A model generated the notes under the pieces. The model ran no database searches. It was given only the letters and a program-made list of their open reading frames with translations, and had not been told where the DNA came from. Below are positions 34,355-42,894 of a stretch of 64,000 bases of DNA, piece by piece. A program made the translations under genes and the position numbers. Position 1 is the stretch's first letter; each line of letters starts with the position of its first letter. The stretch is from Flavobacteriaceae bacterium (GTDB lineage Bacteria; Bacteroidota; Bacteroidia; Flavobacteriales; Flavobacteriaceae), in contig JABGUL010000036.1 of the NCBI GenBank assembly GCA_018646605.1, positions 1 through 64,000 of the forward strand. The letters are read 5' to 3'.

Positions 34355-35749
34355 ATGACAAAAATAGGCAGAAGAAATTTTTTAAAGAAGACCTCTCTTT
34401 CGGCGGCTTCTTTATACATGGCAAGCACAGTTGCTTGTACTACAGAAAAAGAAAACGCTCCTTCTGGAGGTGCCTATATGGGAGATTTCGCAGCACCCAA
34501 GCTGGACACTGTTCGGATTGCTATGATTGGTGTAGGTGCCAGGGGTAGTGGCCATGCAAGACAACTTGCCAGTATTGAAGGAACGGAGATTGTGGCTATC
34601 GCAGATCTTTATGAAGATTTGGTAGACCGTTCGGTGACCAATTGTGTAGCGGCCGGTAACGGAAGACATCAAAACATAGCCCGCTATTTTGGTGGGGATG
34701 GAGATTGGAAGAAAATGCTTGCAGAGGTAAAACCAGATGCCGTTTTTATCGCGACCAACTGGAGCAACCATGCTCCCATGGCCATTGAAACCATGAAGCA
34801 AGGGGCACATGCTTTTGTTGAGGTTCCCATCGCAGTAACCCTTCAAGAGATGTGGGATATTGTAGACACGTCAGAGCAAACGCAAAAGCATTGCATGATG
34901 ATGGAAAATGTCAACTATGGAAGGGAAGAGTTACTCTATTTGAATTTATGCCGCCAAGGGAAGATTGGGGAAATTTTGCATGCTGAGGCTGCTTATATTC
35001 ATGAATTACGATTCCAAATGGAAGAGCAAGAAAGAGGTACGGGCTCTTGGAGAACACCACATTATGCCAATAGAAATGGGAATTTATATCCTACGCATGG
35101 TTTGGGTCCAGTGGCACAGTACATGAATTTGGGTAGAGGAGAGGATCAGTTTAATTCTTTGGTTTCCTTTTCAACGCCAGCGCGCGGGCGAAAGGCCTAT
35201 GCCGAAAAAAATTACGCCGCCGATCACAAGTGGAATGCGCTAGACTATAAGGGGGGAGATTTAAACACTTCTATAGTAAAAACACATTTGGGAAGAACAA
35301 TAATGATTCAGTGGGACGAAACAAGTCCACGTCCTTATTCCCGTCATAATTTGGTTCAGGGTACCCTAGGGGCCATTGCAGGATTCCCAACCCGAATTGC
35401 TCTAGAAGGAGGTGTGGAAGGCGCAACAGAAAGCCACCACAGATGGGCCCAAGGCGAACAGCTGGATGCCATTTATGAACAATACGAACACCCAATGTAC
35501 AAACGTTTGGGGGCTTTAGCCACCAAAATGGGAGGCCATGGGGGAATGGATTTCATGATGCTATACCGTGCCGTGGAGTGCTTACGCACAGGAACACCCC
35601 TAGATCAGAACGTCTATGAAGGCTGTCTGTGGAGTTCGGTCGCTCCGCTTAGCGAAGCGTCGGTAGCACAAGGAGGAATGCCTCAAAAATTCCCTGACTT
35701 CACCAGAGACAATTGGGCGCAAACAAAACCGTTATCTATTTTATCTTAA
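34355..35749 (+). CDS. GH109-type glycoside hydrolase, NAD-dependent
   Basis: A 464-residue Gfo/Idh/MocA-fold protein with a Tat signal and lipobox-like end (GRRNFLKK, then STVAC). Diagnostic GH109 stretches are RIAMIGVGARGSGHARQL, NYGREELLYLNLCRQGKIGE, LYPTHGLGPVAQYMNLGRGE and SPRPYSRHNLVQGTLG. GH109 enzymes hydrolyse alpha-N-acetylgalactosaminides with a tightly bound NAD. The enzyme would act outside the cytoplasm. The next two genes encode a sugar kinase and a nucleotidyltransferase that could use the released sugar. Confidence 0.86.
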   Translation: MTKIGRRNFLKKTSLSAASLYMASTVACTTEKENAPSGGAYMGDFAAPKLDTVRIAMIGVGARGSGHARQLASIEGTEIVAIADLYEDLVDRSVTNCVAAGNGRHQNIARYFGGDGDWKKMLAEVKPDAVFIATNWSNHAPMAIETMKQGAHAFVEVPIAVTLQEMWDIVDTSEQTQKHCMMMENVNYGREELLYLNLCRQGKIGEILHAEAAYIHELRFQMEEQERGTGSWRTPHYANRNGNLYPTHGLGPVAQYMNLGRGEDQFNSLVSFSTPARGRKAYAEKNYAADHKWNALDYKGGDLNTSIVKTHLGRTIMIQWDETSPRPYSRHNLVQGTLGAIAGFPTRIALEGGVEGATESHHRWAQGEQLDAIYEQYEHPMYKRLGALATKMGGHGGMDFMMLYRAVECLRTGTPLDQNVYEGCLWSSVAPLSEASVAQGGMPQKFPDFTRDNWAQTKPLSILS

Positions 35750-35768
35750 GTAAAAACGATTTAATCTT

Positions 35769-36830
35769 TTGGAATTGATAGTATCAGAAGCTCCAGCGCG
35801 AATTTGTTTTTTTGGGGACCATCAGGATTATCTTAATCTACCTGTTATTGCAGGCTCGATTGACCGTAAAATCACCGTAAAAGGGAGACCAAATACAACC
35901 CATAATTACAATATTCAATTAATTGATTTAGATAGGGTTATAACAATTGATCTAAATGAAAAGTTCACTACCATTGAAGCGGCAGATTACTACCGCTCTT
36001 CGATGGTTATTTTACAAAGAGAAGGGGCTGTTTTTGAACAAGGCTATTCGATTGAAATCACAGGAAATATCCCCGTAAATGCAGGGGTTTCGAGTTCCTC
36101 TGCCTTGGTAGTCGCTTGGCTTCGCTTTCTTATTCAAGCACAAAAGAATCCAAAACCAGTCAGTAATGTTCAAATAGGAAAATGGGCTTATACCGCCGAG
36201 GTACTTTTCTTTAAGCAACCAGGGGGCTTGATGGATCAATATACTATTGCTCAAGGGGGCTTGATTTATATCGATACACAATCTGGAAATTCTACACGCT
36301 TGACACCGCAGCTGGGACAGCTGGTCATCGCTGAGTCCGGGATTGCCAAGCAAACCTTAGACGTGTTGCAAAATGCCCGCGAGTACAGTCAAAATGCGAT
36401 TGCATCTGTACAGAAAATAAATCCAGATTTTGACATACAGCAGTCCAAAGTAGCGGATTATGCACGTTATTTAGAGGCTGTACCGGAACTGTACAAAAAC
36501 CATTGGTATGCTGCTATTCATAACTATGACTTGACCTTAAAAGCAAAAAAAGCATTGTTGGCTTCGTCTGTAGATCTTGTTCAAGTGGGTGAATGGATGA
36601 ATGAACACCAAATTATTTTACAAGAACGCATCCAAAATACACCAGCAAAAATGGTTTTACAAATGGAGGCTGCCAGAGCTGCAGGGGCTTTGGGGGCAAA
36701 AATTATAGGCTCTGGTGGTGGGGGCTGTATGGTTGCGATGGTAACAGAAAACACAAAACAGAAGGTGATAAACGCCTTCCTTTCCGAGGGTGCCGTTGCT
36801 GCCTACGGAGTTCAACTAATTCATTTTTAA
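35769..36830 (+). CDS. GHMP-family sugar kinase, galactokinase-like
   Basis: A 353-residue GHMP kinase. APARICFFGDHQDYLNLP is the substrate motif of the galactokinase branch, PVNAGVSSSSALVVAW the ATP-binding loop, GGLMDQY the catalytic Asp region and IIGSGGGGCMVAM motif 3. No ATG is available; a TTG at 35769 (or 35775) must be the start. It follows the GH109 gene by 19 nt and overlaps the nucleotidyltransferase gene by 1 nt. The product is a sugar 1-phosphate; GalNAc, galactose or a related sugar are the candidates. Confidence 0.75.
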   Translation: MELIVSEAPARICFFGDHQDYLNLPVIAGSIDRKITVKGRPNTTHNYNIQLIDLDRVITIDLNEKFTTIEAADYYRSSMVILQREGAVFEQGYSIEITGNIPVNAGVSSSSALVVAWLRFLIQAQKNPKPVSNVQIGKWAYTAEVLFFKQPGGLMDQYTIAQGGLIYIDTQSGNSTRLTPQLGQLVIAESGIAKQTLDVLQNAREYSQNAIASVQKINPDFDIQQSKVADYARYLEAVPELYKNHWYAAIHNYDLTLKAKKALLASSVDLVQVGEWMNEHQIILQERIQNTPAKMVLQMEAARAAGALGAKIIGSGGGGCMVAMVTENTKQKVINAFLSEGAVAAYGVQLIHF

Positions 36831-37681
36831 TGAAACCGATTACAAATTTACTGATCATGGCTGGGGGTGCTTCTTCAAGAATGAAGCGCTCTTTGGAAAA
36901 TTCCCAACTGTCTGATGCAACAAAAAGCATTGCATTTTCTTCTCATAAAAGCCTAATCCCCCTGGGAAAAAGCCAAAAGCCACTGCTGTATTACCTGATT
37001 CAAAATGCCGTTGAAGCGGGGTTTACAGACATCTATTTAATTACAAGTCCTGAAAACGAAGCTTTTCAAGAATGGGTTGGAAACAAACCCAACCACAACT
37101 CGTTTGCAGGAGCACGCGTTCACTTTGTGATTCAACATACCCCTGAAGGAAGAGCAAAACCCTTAGGCACAGCCGATGCCGTTTTACAGGCGATGGATCA
37201 ATACCCGATATTAAAAACAGCCTATTTGAGTATTTGTAATGGCGACAATTTCTATTCGGTCAACGCCCTAAACTTAGTACACCAAGCGAGAGATACACCC
37301 CATGCCTTGATTAGTTATGCTCGGTCAGGACTCCTTTTTGACGACGAACGTATTTCAAAGTTTGCTGTCATGGATATTGATTCGGAAGATTATCTAAAAA
37401 ACATCATTGAAAAGCCTGATCCTGAAATAGTAGAAAAATACCGTGATGGCAGTGGTGAAATTAGGGTGAGTATGAATATTTTTAGTTTTGAAGGGAGCTT
37501 GCTCTATCCGTATTTAAAAAATTGCCCGATACATCCAGAACGAGATGAAAAAGAGCTTCCCGAAGCAGTTCGGAAAATGTCACTAGACGAAGCACACCCC
37601 ATTCGTTGTTTTCCTGTAAAAGAGCACTTGCCAGATTTAACGTCTGCAGATGATATTCTGACTTTTTCGACCTTAGAATAA
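36830..37681 (+). CDS. Sugar-1-phosphate nucleotidyltransferase
   Basis: A 283-residue nucleotidyltransferase: LLIMAGGASSRM is the nucleotide-binding signature (shorter than the usual GxGxR form), SLIPLGKSQKPLLYYLI binds phosphate, YLSICNGDNFYS holds the metal Asp, and IIEKPDPE the later conserved Lys. It would activate a sugar 1-phosphate with an NTP. Paired by a 1-nt overlap with the kinase, it gives a two-step salvage route from free sugar to nucleotide sugar. It converges on the dioxygenase gene. Confidence 0.8.
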   Translation: MKPITNLLIMAGGASSRMKRSLENSQLSDATKSIAFSSHKSLIPLGKSQKPLLYYLIQNAVEAGFTDIYLITSPENEAFQEWVGNKPNHNSFAGARVHFVIQHTPEGRAKPLGTADAVLQAMDQYPILKTAYLSICNGDNFYSVNALNLVHQARDTPHALISYARSGLLFDDERISKFAVMDIDSEDYLKNIIEKPDPEIVEKYRDGSGEIRVSMNIFSFEGSLLYPYLKNCPIHPERDEKELPEAVRKMSLDEAHPIRCFPVKEHLPDLTSADDILTFSTLE

Positions 37682-37686
37682 AAGAA

Positions 37687-38634
37687 TCACTTCAATAGCC
37701 CTAGCGCAACGAGGCGTTGGTGTAAGAAAGTTCCAGCATCGATATCTTCATATTTTTTTGGATGTGCTGCATCAATCATTTGTGGTAAACAATTTAATGG
37801 CATTTGAGGAATTGGATGCATGAAAAAGGGCAGAGAGTAGCGTGCATTTCCCCATTCTTCAGGGGGTGGATTTACCACGCGGTGAATGGTAGAGGGCAAA
37901 TGATTGTTCGTGAGCCTTGAAAGCATATCACCAATGTTAATCATCAGTTCATCGGGTCCAGCAATGGCATCAATCCATTCTTGGTTTCTGTTGAGAACTT
38001 GTAAGCCTCCTCCTTGAGATCCCATCAATAGGGTAATTAAATTGATATCTCCATGGGCAGCAGCACGCTCCGCTTCATTGGGTGCTTTGGTGATAGGTGG
38101 ATAGTGAATTGCTCGGAGGATAGAATTCCCCTCACGGATATAAGAGTCAAAATAAAACGCATCCAGCTCGAGATATAAAGCAATAGCCTGCAGTAAAACC
38201 TCAGCTGTTTTCTCTAATTTTTTGTAGACTTCATTCCCTACTTTATTAAAATTCTGAAGCTCTTTTACGTGGATGTTATTGGGGTAAATTCCTTTCAGCT
38301 TCGGCTGGGCGTCAAGGTCTTGCCCAAAATGCCAAAACTCCTTGAGATCGCCAGTAGTTCTCCCTTCAGCATGTTCTTTTCCAAAGCCAGTGTAGCCACG
38401 TTGACCCCCACCCCCTTGAATTTCATAAGCTTCTTTGGTTTTTGTAGGCAAAGCAAAAAAGGTTTTGATCTCACGGTATAAATCTTCTTGAAGTTTTTCC
38501 TCTAAAAAATGCCCTTTTAATGCTAGGAAGCCAATTTCTTTGAAAGAAGCACCTACGTGCTGGACAAAGGCTGCCTTACGGTCGGGATCTTCAGAAAGAA
38601 AGTCGTTAAGGTTTGCTTGTGGAATGTGTTGCAT
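37687..38634 (-). CDS. 2-oxoglutarate/Fe(II) dioxygenase, isopenicillin-N-synthase family
   Basis: A 315-residue non-heme iron dioxygenase. The double-stranded beta-helix carries the metal ligands His and Asp in AAHGDINLITLL, the distal His in STIHRVVNPP, and the co-substrate Arg in NARYSLPFF (RxS). A conserved IPN-synthase-like N-terminal domain precedes it. The substrate is unknown; relatives act on antibiotics, amino acids, gibberellin-like compounds and nucleobases. Its start lies 13 nt after a strong terminator preceded by a 21-codon leader ORF, so expression probably depends on read-through. Confidence 0.83.
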   Translation of the reverse strand: MQHIPQANLNDFLSEDPDRKAAFVQHVGASFKEIGFLALKGHFLEEKLQEDLYREIKTFFALPTKTKEAYEIQGGGGQRGYTGFGKEHAEGRTTGDLKEFWHFGQDLDAQPKLKGIYPNNIHVKELQNFNKVGNEVYKKLEKTAEVLLQAIALYLELDAFYFDSYIREGNSILRAIHYPPITKAPNEAERAAAHGDINLITLLMGSQGGGLQVLNRNQEWIDAIAGPDELMINIGDMLSRLTNNHLPSTIHRVVNPPPEEWGNARYSLPFFMHPIPQMPLNCLPQMIDAAHPKKYEDIDAGTFLHQRLVALGLLK

Positions 38635-38646
38635 GGAAAATAAATT

Positions 38647-38674
38647 AAAAAAAGCGGACCCATCGGTCCGCTTT
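38647..38674 (-). terminator. Strong intrinsic terminator in the dioxygenase leader
   Basis: On the minus strand AAAGCGGACC pairs perfectly with GGTCCGCTTT around GATG (stem 38674-38651), followed by seven T in all. It stands between the leader ORF stop and the dioxygenase ATG, leaving no room for a second promoter. Confidence 0.85.
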
Positions 38675-38690
38675 GTATAGATAAGGAAAG

Positions 38691-38756
38691 TTACAGTGGC
38701 CCTACTAGCGTAGGTGCCTGCTGTTCACGATTCCTCAAATGATTTTCATAAAACAT
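38691..38756 (-). CDS. 21-residue leader peptide ORF
   Basis: ATG to TAA on the minus strand encodes 21 residues beginning MFYENHLRNREQQ and ending TLVGPL. A perfect Shine-Dalgarno with 6-nt spacing precedes it, which is exceptional in this AT-rich flavobacterium. The 3' third of the ORF overlaps an RNA hairpin (CCTAC-GCTA-GTAGG). It ends 16 nt before the terminator stem. I know of no described peptide with this sequence. Its role is probably regulatory, through ribosome position, though a short functional peptide is possible. Confidence 0.6.
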   Translation of the reverse strand: MFYENHLRNREQQAPTLVGPL

Positions 38757-38762
38757 AAGACA

Positions 38763-38772
38763 CCTCCTTTCT
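38763..38772 (-). promoter_or_regulatory. Perfect Shine-Dalgarno sequence
   Basis: AGAAAGGAGGTG on the minus strand (38772-38761) is the complement of the 16S rRNA 3' end. The AGGAGG core is 6 nt from the leader ATG. Most other genes in the window have only A-rich leaders, so this one stands out. Confidence 0.8.
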
Positions 38773-38789
38773 ACATTAAATTAAACTTA

Positions 38790-38803
38790 GCTGTTGTCAC
38801 AGC
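38790..38803 (-). promoter_or_regulatory. Leader hairpin
   Basis: GCTGT/ACAGC makes a 5-bp stem with a 4-nt loop between the predicted transcription start and the Shine-Dalgarno of the leader ORF. Confidence 0.4.
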
Positions 38804-38818
38804 CCTAACTTCTCATCT

Positions 38819-38826
38819 CAAATATA
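38819..38826 (-). promoter_or_regulatory. -7 box of the leader-dioxygenase transcript
   Basis: TATATTTG on the minus strand (38826-38819) matches TAnnTTTG exactly. Transcription would begin near 38812, just beyond the antiporter stop codon. No good -33 box is visible. Confidence 0.5.
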
Positions 38827-38851
38827 ATAATTGGATGCTTTGGTAGGACAC

Positions 38852-40120
38852 TTATTTTACAATTTTTTTCAACGTTAATCCCTGAACTAAAATGGTAAAT
38901 AAAACAACGGCATACGTTAGGATTAAGATTAGTTCTTTCCCACTTCCAATGGAATCGGGTAGGTTTAATGCTAAAGCAATACTGAGTCCACCCCGCAAAC
39001 CTCCCCAGGTGATAATAAGGGCGGTATTTTTTTCGAATTTCTTTTTAAAGGAAAGAATTGAAATGGGTACAAACACACCAATACCTCTTGACAGTACAAC
39101 CAGCAAAATAACCAATACTATGATGAGTAAATAGGCGGCATCAAAATTTTGAAGGATGGGAATAATCTCCAAGCCTATTAAAATAAATAGAATCGCATTT
39201 AGGGTTTCATCCAATAGATGCCAAAACTTGTAGACATAATCTCCCATTGCTTTTTGAACCCCATCTTCTTTTTTGTCTGTATCAATATTTTGATTCAGAA
39301 AGAGTCCCATAACGACAACTCCTAATACGGCAGAAAAATGAAATAAGTGGGAGATCACAGGAACCAAAAGAACAAGAGAAAGAGTAATTAAAACCTCTAA
39401 TTCTACATGTGTATTTTCTATGTATTTAACTAATTTCAATCCTAAATAACCCATTACAGCTCCCATAACAATTCCTCCTACTACCTCTTGAGCAAATAGG
39501 GCACCCACACTTTGTGCAGTTATGTTGTCAATTCCTTCTGCCTTGATGCTCAGAAGGGTTAAAAAAACAACGACCCCTATTCCGTCATTAAATAACGATT
39601 CCCCAGCAATTCTGGTTTCCGTTATTTTAGAAAGATTCATCTTTTTTACCATTGCTAGAACAGCAATAGGGTCTGTGGGGGCGATTAAAGCACCAAACAA
39701 CAAACAGTCTACATATCCAAGGCCTAATGAGGTCAAGCCGAACATGGGCTCTTGAACGAGCCAGTAAACACCGGTTCCTACAGCAAAGGTGGAAAAAAGA
39801 ACCCCAAAGGTGGCGAGTATTAAGATGGTCATTCTGTCTTTCAAGAGTTCATGGACATCCACACTGATGGCCCCAGCAAACAATAGGAAAGGAAGCATGA
39901 CATCGATTAATAATACACTGAAATCAAATTCTTTTGTGAGCTGCGTTACATATCCTAAAAAATCTGGAAAAATGAGCCCTGCTAGCATAATGATGAGCGA
40001 TAAAACAATCGCTAAGACCATTAAGCCAATAGTTTGAGGAAGCTTTAGAATCCTAAGGTTAATGATAGAAAAAATGGAAGCTAGAGAGAGTAAAAGTGTT
40101 GAGAGTTCAAGTAAATTCAT
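38852..40120 (-). CDS. Na+/H+ antiporter, NhaP/CPA1 family
   Basis: A 422-residue inner-membrane protein with about 12 helices. The family motifs ALIAPTDPIAVLAMVKKM and AGESLFNDGIGVVVFLTLL carry the Asp residues of the ion path, and ITWGGLRGGLSIALAL is the conserved helix near the end. It exchanges Na+ (or K+) for H+ and suits a marine cell. It stands alone, with ribE upstream on the same strand 26 nt away, possibly in one transcript. Confidence 0.87.
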   Translation of the reverse strand: MNLLELSTLLLSLASIFSIINLRILKLPQTIGLMVLAIVLSLIIMLAGLIFPDFLGYVTQLTKEFDFSVLLIDVMLPFLLFAGAISVDVHELLKDRMTILILATFGVLFSTFAVGTGVYWLVQEPMFGLTSLGLGYVDCLLFGALIAPTDPIAVLAMVKKMNLSKITETRIAGESLFNDGIGVVVFLTLLSIKAEGIDNITAQSVGALFAQEVVGGIVMGAVMGYLGLKLVKYIENTHVELEVLITLSLVLLVPVISHLFHFSAVLGVVVMGLFLNQNIDTDKKEDGVQKAMGDYVYKFWHLLDETLNAILFILIGLEIIPILQNFDAAYLLIIVLVILLVVLSRGIGVFVPISILSFKKKFEKNTALIITWGGLRGGLSIALALNLPDSIGSGKELILILTYAVVLFTILVQGLTLKKIVK

Positions 40121-40146
40121 TATGGTTTTTTTTTAAAACTATGAAA

Positions 40147-40734
40147 TTATTTTTTTAAATAAAGCTTAGTAAGATATTTACCTATTAAATCAAACTCTAA
40201 ATTGACAATTTTTCCAGGCGCTAACGTATGAAAATTAGTGTGTTCATAGGTGTAGGGAATGATAGCAACGGAAAAGCGATCTTCCTTTGAGTCAACAACA
40301 GTGAGGCTTACTCCATTCACTGTTATCGATCCTTTTTCGATGGTTATATTTCCTTTGTTTGGGTCATAGGCAAAAGTATAGGTCCAACTCCCTTCAGCAT
40401 TTGACGATTCCACGCATTCTGCAATTTGGTCCACATGACCCTGTACCATATGTCCATCCAGACGGTCACCTAATTTCATTGCCCGCTCAAGATTGATTAG
40501 GTCTCCTTTTTGGAGCGTTCCTAAATTGGATTTAGTAAGGGTCTCATCAATTGCGGTAACGGTATAGGTTTTTGTATCACAAGCCACTACGGTCAAACAA
40601 ACGCCATTGTGCGCGACACTTTGATCAATTTTTAATGATGAAGCAAGCGCACTTTCTAAGGTGATATGCAAGTTGGTGTCTTCTTTTTTAAGCTCAGTTA
40701 CCCTGCCAAAAGCTTCTATGATTCCTGTAAACAT
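40147..40734 (-). CDS. ribE: Riboflavin synthase, alpha chain
   Basis: A 195-residue enzyme from the ATG at 40734 (MFTGIIEAFGRV, the family N-terminus); the frame remains open further upstream but would run into the pdxA start. It has the two lumazine-binding repeats, the first at about 1-95 with SVAHNGVCLTVV and the second at 96-190 with MVQGHVDQ and GSITVNGVSLTVV. It makes riboflavin from two 6,7-dimethyl-8-ribityllumazines. It is divergent from pdxA, and the two -7 boxes lie 3 nt apart. Confidence 0.93.
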   Translation of the reverse strand: MFTGIIEAFGRVTELKKEDTNLHITLESALASSLKIDQSVAHNGVCLTVVACDTKTYTVTAIDETLTKSNLGTLQKGDLINLERAMKLGDRLDGHMVQGHVDQIAECVESSNAEGSWTYTFAYDPNKGNITIEKGSITVNGVSLTVVDSKEDRFSVAIIPYTYEHTNFHTLAPGKIVNLEFDLIGKYLTKLYLKK

Positions 40735-40749
40735 GCGTTTTAATTTAGT

Positions 40750-40757
40750 TACATTTG
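40750..40757 (+). promoter_or_regulatory. -7 box of pdxA
   Basis: TACATTTG matches TAnnTTTG, 27 nt before the pdxA ATG. It is nearly back-to-back with the ribE box. Confidence 0.5.
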
Positions 40758-40760
40758 CTT

Positions 40761-40768
40761 CAAAAATA
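40761..40768 (-). promoter_or_regulatory. -7 box of ribE
   Basis: TATTTTTG on the minus strand (40768-40761) matches TAnnTTTG, 26 nt upstream of the chosen ribE start, which supports that start over any longer reading. Confidence 0.5.
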
Positions 40769-40784
40769 AGTATAAAAACCAGTA

Positions 40785-41795
40785 ATGAGTGAAATCTCAA
40801 AAATTAGAGTAGGAATATCGGTTGGGGACCCCAATGGTATTGGGTTTGAAATTATTCTAAAAACGTTTGAAGACAAACGCATTTTTGATTTTTTTACTCC
40901 TATCGTCTTCGCCCATTCCAAGAATTTTATTGAAGAACGAAAAAAATTAGGATGTACTACCAGCGTTTTTACACTTAAAAATATTAAAAACCCAAACAAA
41001 GGACAGTTAAATGTGGTTGATGTTTGGAGTGCTCCTTTTCCTATTGCCTATGGTAAAGAGGATTTAGAAGCTGGAGCGCATGCGATCTCTTCTTTAGAAG
41101 CAGCGACCGCCGCCCTAAAAAAAGGGGAAGTAGATGTTTTAGTGACAGCCCCAATTCATAAAAAAAGTATTCAATCCGATACCTTCAAGTTTCCAGGACA
41201 CACGGATTATCTAAACGAACAATTAGAGGGGGATAGTCTGATGTTTATGGTGACAGATAGCCTGAAGGTGGCCTTAATGAGTGATCACATTCCGCTTAAA
41301 GAAGTTGTTGGGTATTTAAATGAAGAAAAAATAAATGCCAAAATAGCATCCCTAGAAAAGAGTTTATCGCAAGATTTTGGAATCCAACGCCCAAAAATTG
41401 CAGTTCTTGGAATCAATCCACATACAGGAGACAATGGAGTAATTGGAGATGAAGACGATACCCTTTTGACCCCAGTGATAAAAAAATGGAACGAAAAAGG
41501 GAGTTTGGTTTTTGGCCCCTACGCTGCAGATGGTTTTTTTGGAAACCAACGCTACACGAAATTTGATGGAGTATTGGCGACATATCACGATCAGGGATTA
41601 ATCCCCTTTAAAACCTTATCCTTTGGACAAGGGGTAAATTTCACTGCGGGTTTGAGTCATGTGAGAACCTCTCCCGATCACGGGACAGCATTTGACATTG
41701 CAGGGAAAGGAGTTGCAGACGCAAGCTCTTTTTCAGAGGCGGTCTACACAGCAAGAGCTATTTTTCTTCAACGTAAAGAGGTCAATTTTAGCTAA
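40785..41795 (+). CDS. pdxA: 4-hydroxythreonine-4-phosphate dehydrogenase
   Basis: A 336-residue PdxA: VGISVGDPNGIGFEIILK at the N-terminus, TAPIHKKSIQ, metal ligand His in FPGHTDYL, and YHDQGLIPFKTLSF and HVRTSPDHGTAFDIAGKG near the end. It oxidises 4-phosphohydroxy-L-threonine for pyridoxal phosphate synthesis. Divergent from ribE, as often seen among vitamin genes in flavobacteria. It converges on the BASS transporter gene with 6 nt between stops. Confidence 0.93.
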   Translation: MSEISKIRVGISVGDPNGIGFEIILKTFEDKRIFDFFTPIVFAHSKNFIEERKKLGCTTSVFTLKNIKNPNKGQLNVVDVWSAPFPIAYGKEDLEAGAHAISSLEAATAALKKGEVDVLVTAPIHKKSIQSDTFKFPGHTDYLNEQLEGDSLMFMVTDSLKVALMSDHIPLKEVVGYLNEEKINAKIASLEKSLSQDFGIQRPKIAVLGINPHTGDNGVIGDEDDTLLTPVIKKWNEKGSLVFGPYAADGFFGNQRYTKFDGVLATYHDQGLIPFKTLSFGQGVNFTAGLSHVRTSPDHGTAFDIAGKGVADASSFSEAVYTARAIFLQRKEVNFS

Positions 41796-41801
41796 AATGA
41801 G

Positions 41802-42722
41802 CTAGCTTTTATCTTTAAAAAGGCTAACAAATAGACTGCCCAATAGAGAGTGTATTAAGCTGGAAACGGCTGCAGGAATAGCCACCATAGGATTTGTGAA
41901 ATTTTCACGCGCAAGAACAACACCTAATCCTGAGTTTTGCATCCCTACTTCTATAGATATGGTTTTGGCAACACCCCAATTTTTAAACAGCCACAAACTA
42001 ATAAAAAAGCCCAGCGCAAAACCTATTACATGAAGACTCATCAATGCTAAAATTAAGCTGATTCCGGAATTTAAAATGATTTCTTTTCCTTGACCAATGA
42101 TGCTTGCAACAATTAGTGTGATAAGTAAAACTGCAACTGGGGGAGCAAAAGGTAAAACTTTAGCGGTGCGCTTTGGGAAATACCGATTTAAAATCACACC
42201 CAATAAAATAGGAAATAAGACCACTTTTAAAGTAGAATAAAAAAGCCCCATGGCGTTTACATTTACATAATTTCCTGAAAGTTGACTAGTCAAAAAAGGG
42301 GTCATAATAATAGCCGCTAATGTGGATAAAGTAGTCATACAAACCGAAAGAGCAACATTGGCTTTTGCTAAATAAGCAATTACATTAGAGGCAGTACCCC
42401 CCGGGCAACAAGCAACTAAGATCAGGCCAACCGCAAAAAAAGGAGGAAGGTTAAATGCTTTTCCTAAGCCCCAACCCAAACTGGGCATTACTATAAATTG
42501 TAATCCAATCCCAACGAGTACCCATTTAGGGTGCTTTACAATTTGCTTAAAATCGGAGGCTTGAAGTGTTAATCCCATGCCCAACATAATACCCCCTAAG
42601 CCAAGGGTGATCAAGCTTCCGCTAAACCATATAAAGAAAGGGGGGTGAATAAGCGCCCCGAATGAAAAAAGTGTCACAATCCAAGGAAATGCAGCCGTAA
42701 ATTTTTGTAAGTAAGAATTCAA
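41802..42722 (-). CDS. BASS-family sodium symporter
   Basis: A 306-residue membrane protein of the bile acid:sodium symporter family with about 10 helices. GIMLGMGLTLQASDF, CCPGGTASNVIAYLAKANVALSV and SIEVGMQNSGLGVVLA are its signatures; the last two hold the Na+ site. Bacterial members carry pantoate, 2-keto acids or sulfate-like anions, so the name does not define the substrate. No partner gene is adjacent. Confidence 0.82.
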   Translation of the reverse strand: MNSYLQKFTAAFPWIVTLFSFGALIHPPFFIWFSGSLITLGLGGIMLGMGLTLQASDFKQIVKHPKWVLVGIGLQFIVMPSLGWGLGKAFNLPPFFAVGLILVACCPGGTASNVIAYLAKANVALSVCMTTLSTLAAIIMTPFLTSQLSGNYVNVNAMGLFYSTLKVVLFPILLGVILNRYFPKRTAKVLPFAPPVAVLLITLIVASIIGQGKEIILNSGISLILALMSLHVIGFALGFFISLWLFKNWGVAKTISIEVGMQNSGLGVVLARENFTNPMVAIPAAVSSLIHSLLGSLFVSLFKDKS

Positions 42723-42868
42723 TTTAATAATTTCAAATCAAGATATCTCTTTTTTTAAACTTAACCATAATAAAATTAAGGTGTTCCGAAACGTTTTACT
42801 TTTATTTTCTCCAAAAAGGCATAAATTATAATCCATGTAATTTTAGCGTGTTACGTTAATTTTTTTTA

Positions 42869-42876
42869 TAAATTTG
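42869..42876 (+). promoter_or_regulatory. -7 box of the yceD-rpmF transcript
   Basis: TAAATTTG matches TAnnTTTG. Transcription would start near 42883, so the gene must begin at the ATG at 42895 and not at the in-frame codon at 42874. A GGAGG stands 3 nt before that ATG. Confidence 0.55.
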
Positions 42877-42894
42877 CCGCTCAATTGGAGGACA

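Noticed and set aside
34412-34846. 144-codon antisense frame inside the GH109 gene
   Set aside because: It lies wholly opposite a clear gene and has no recognisable features.
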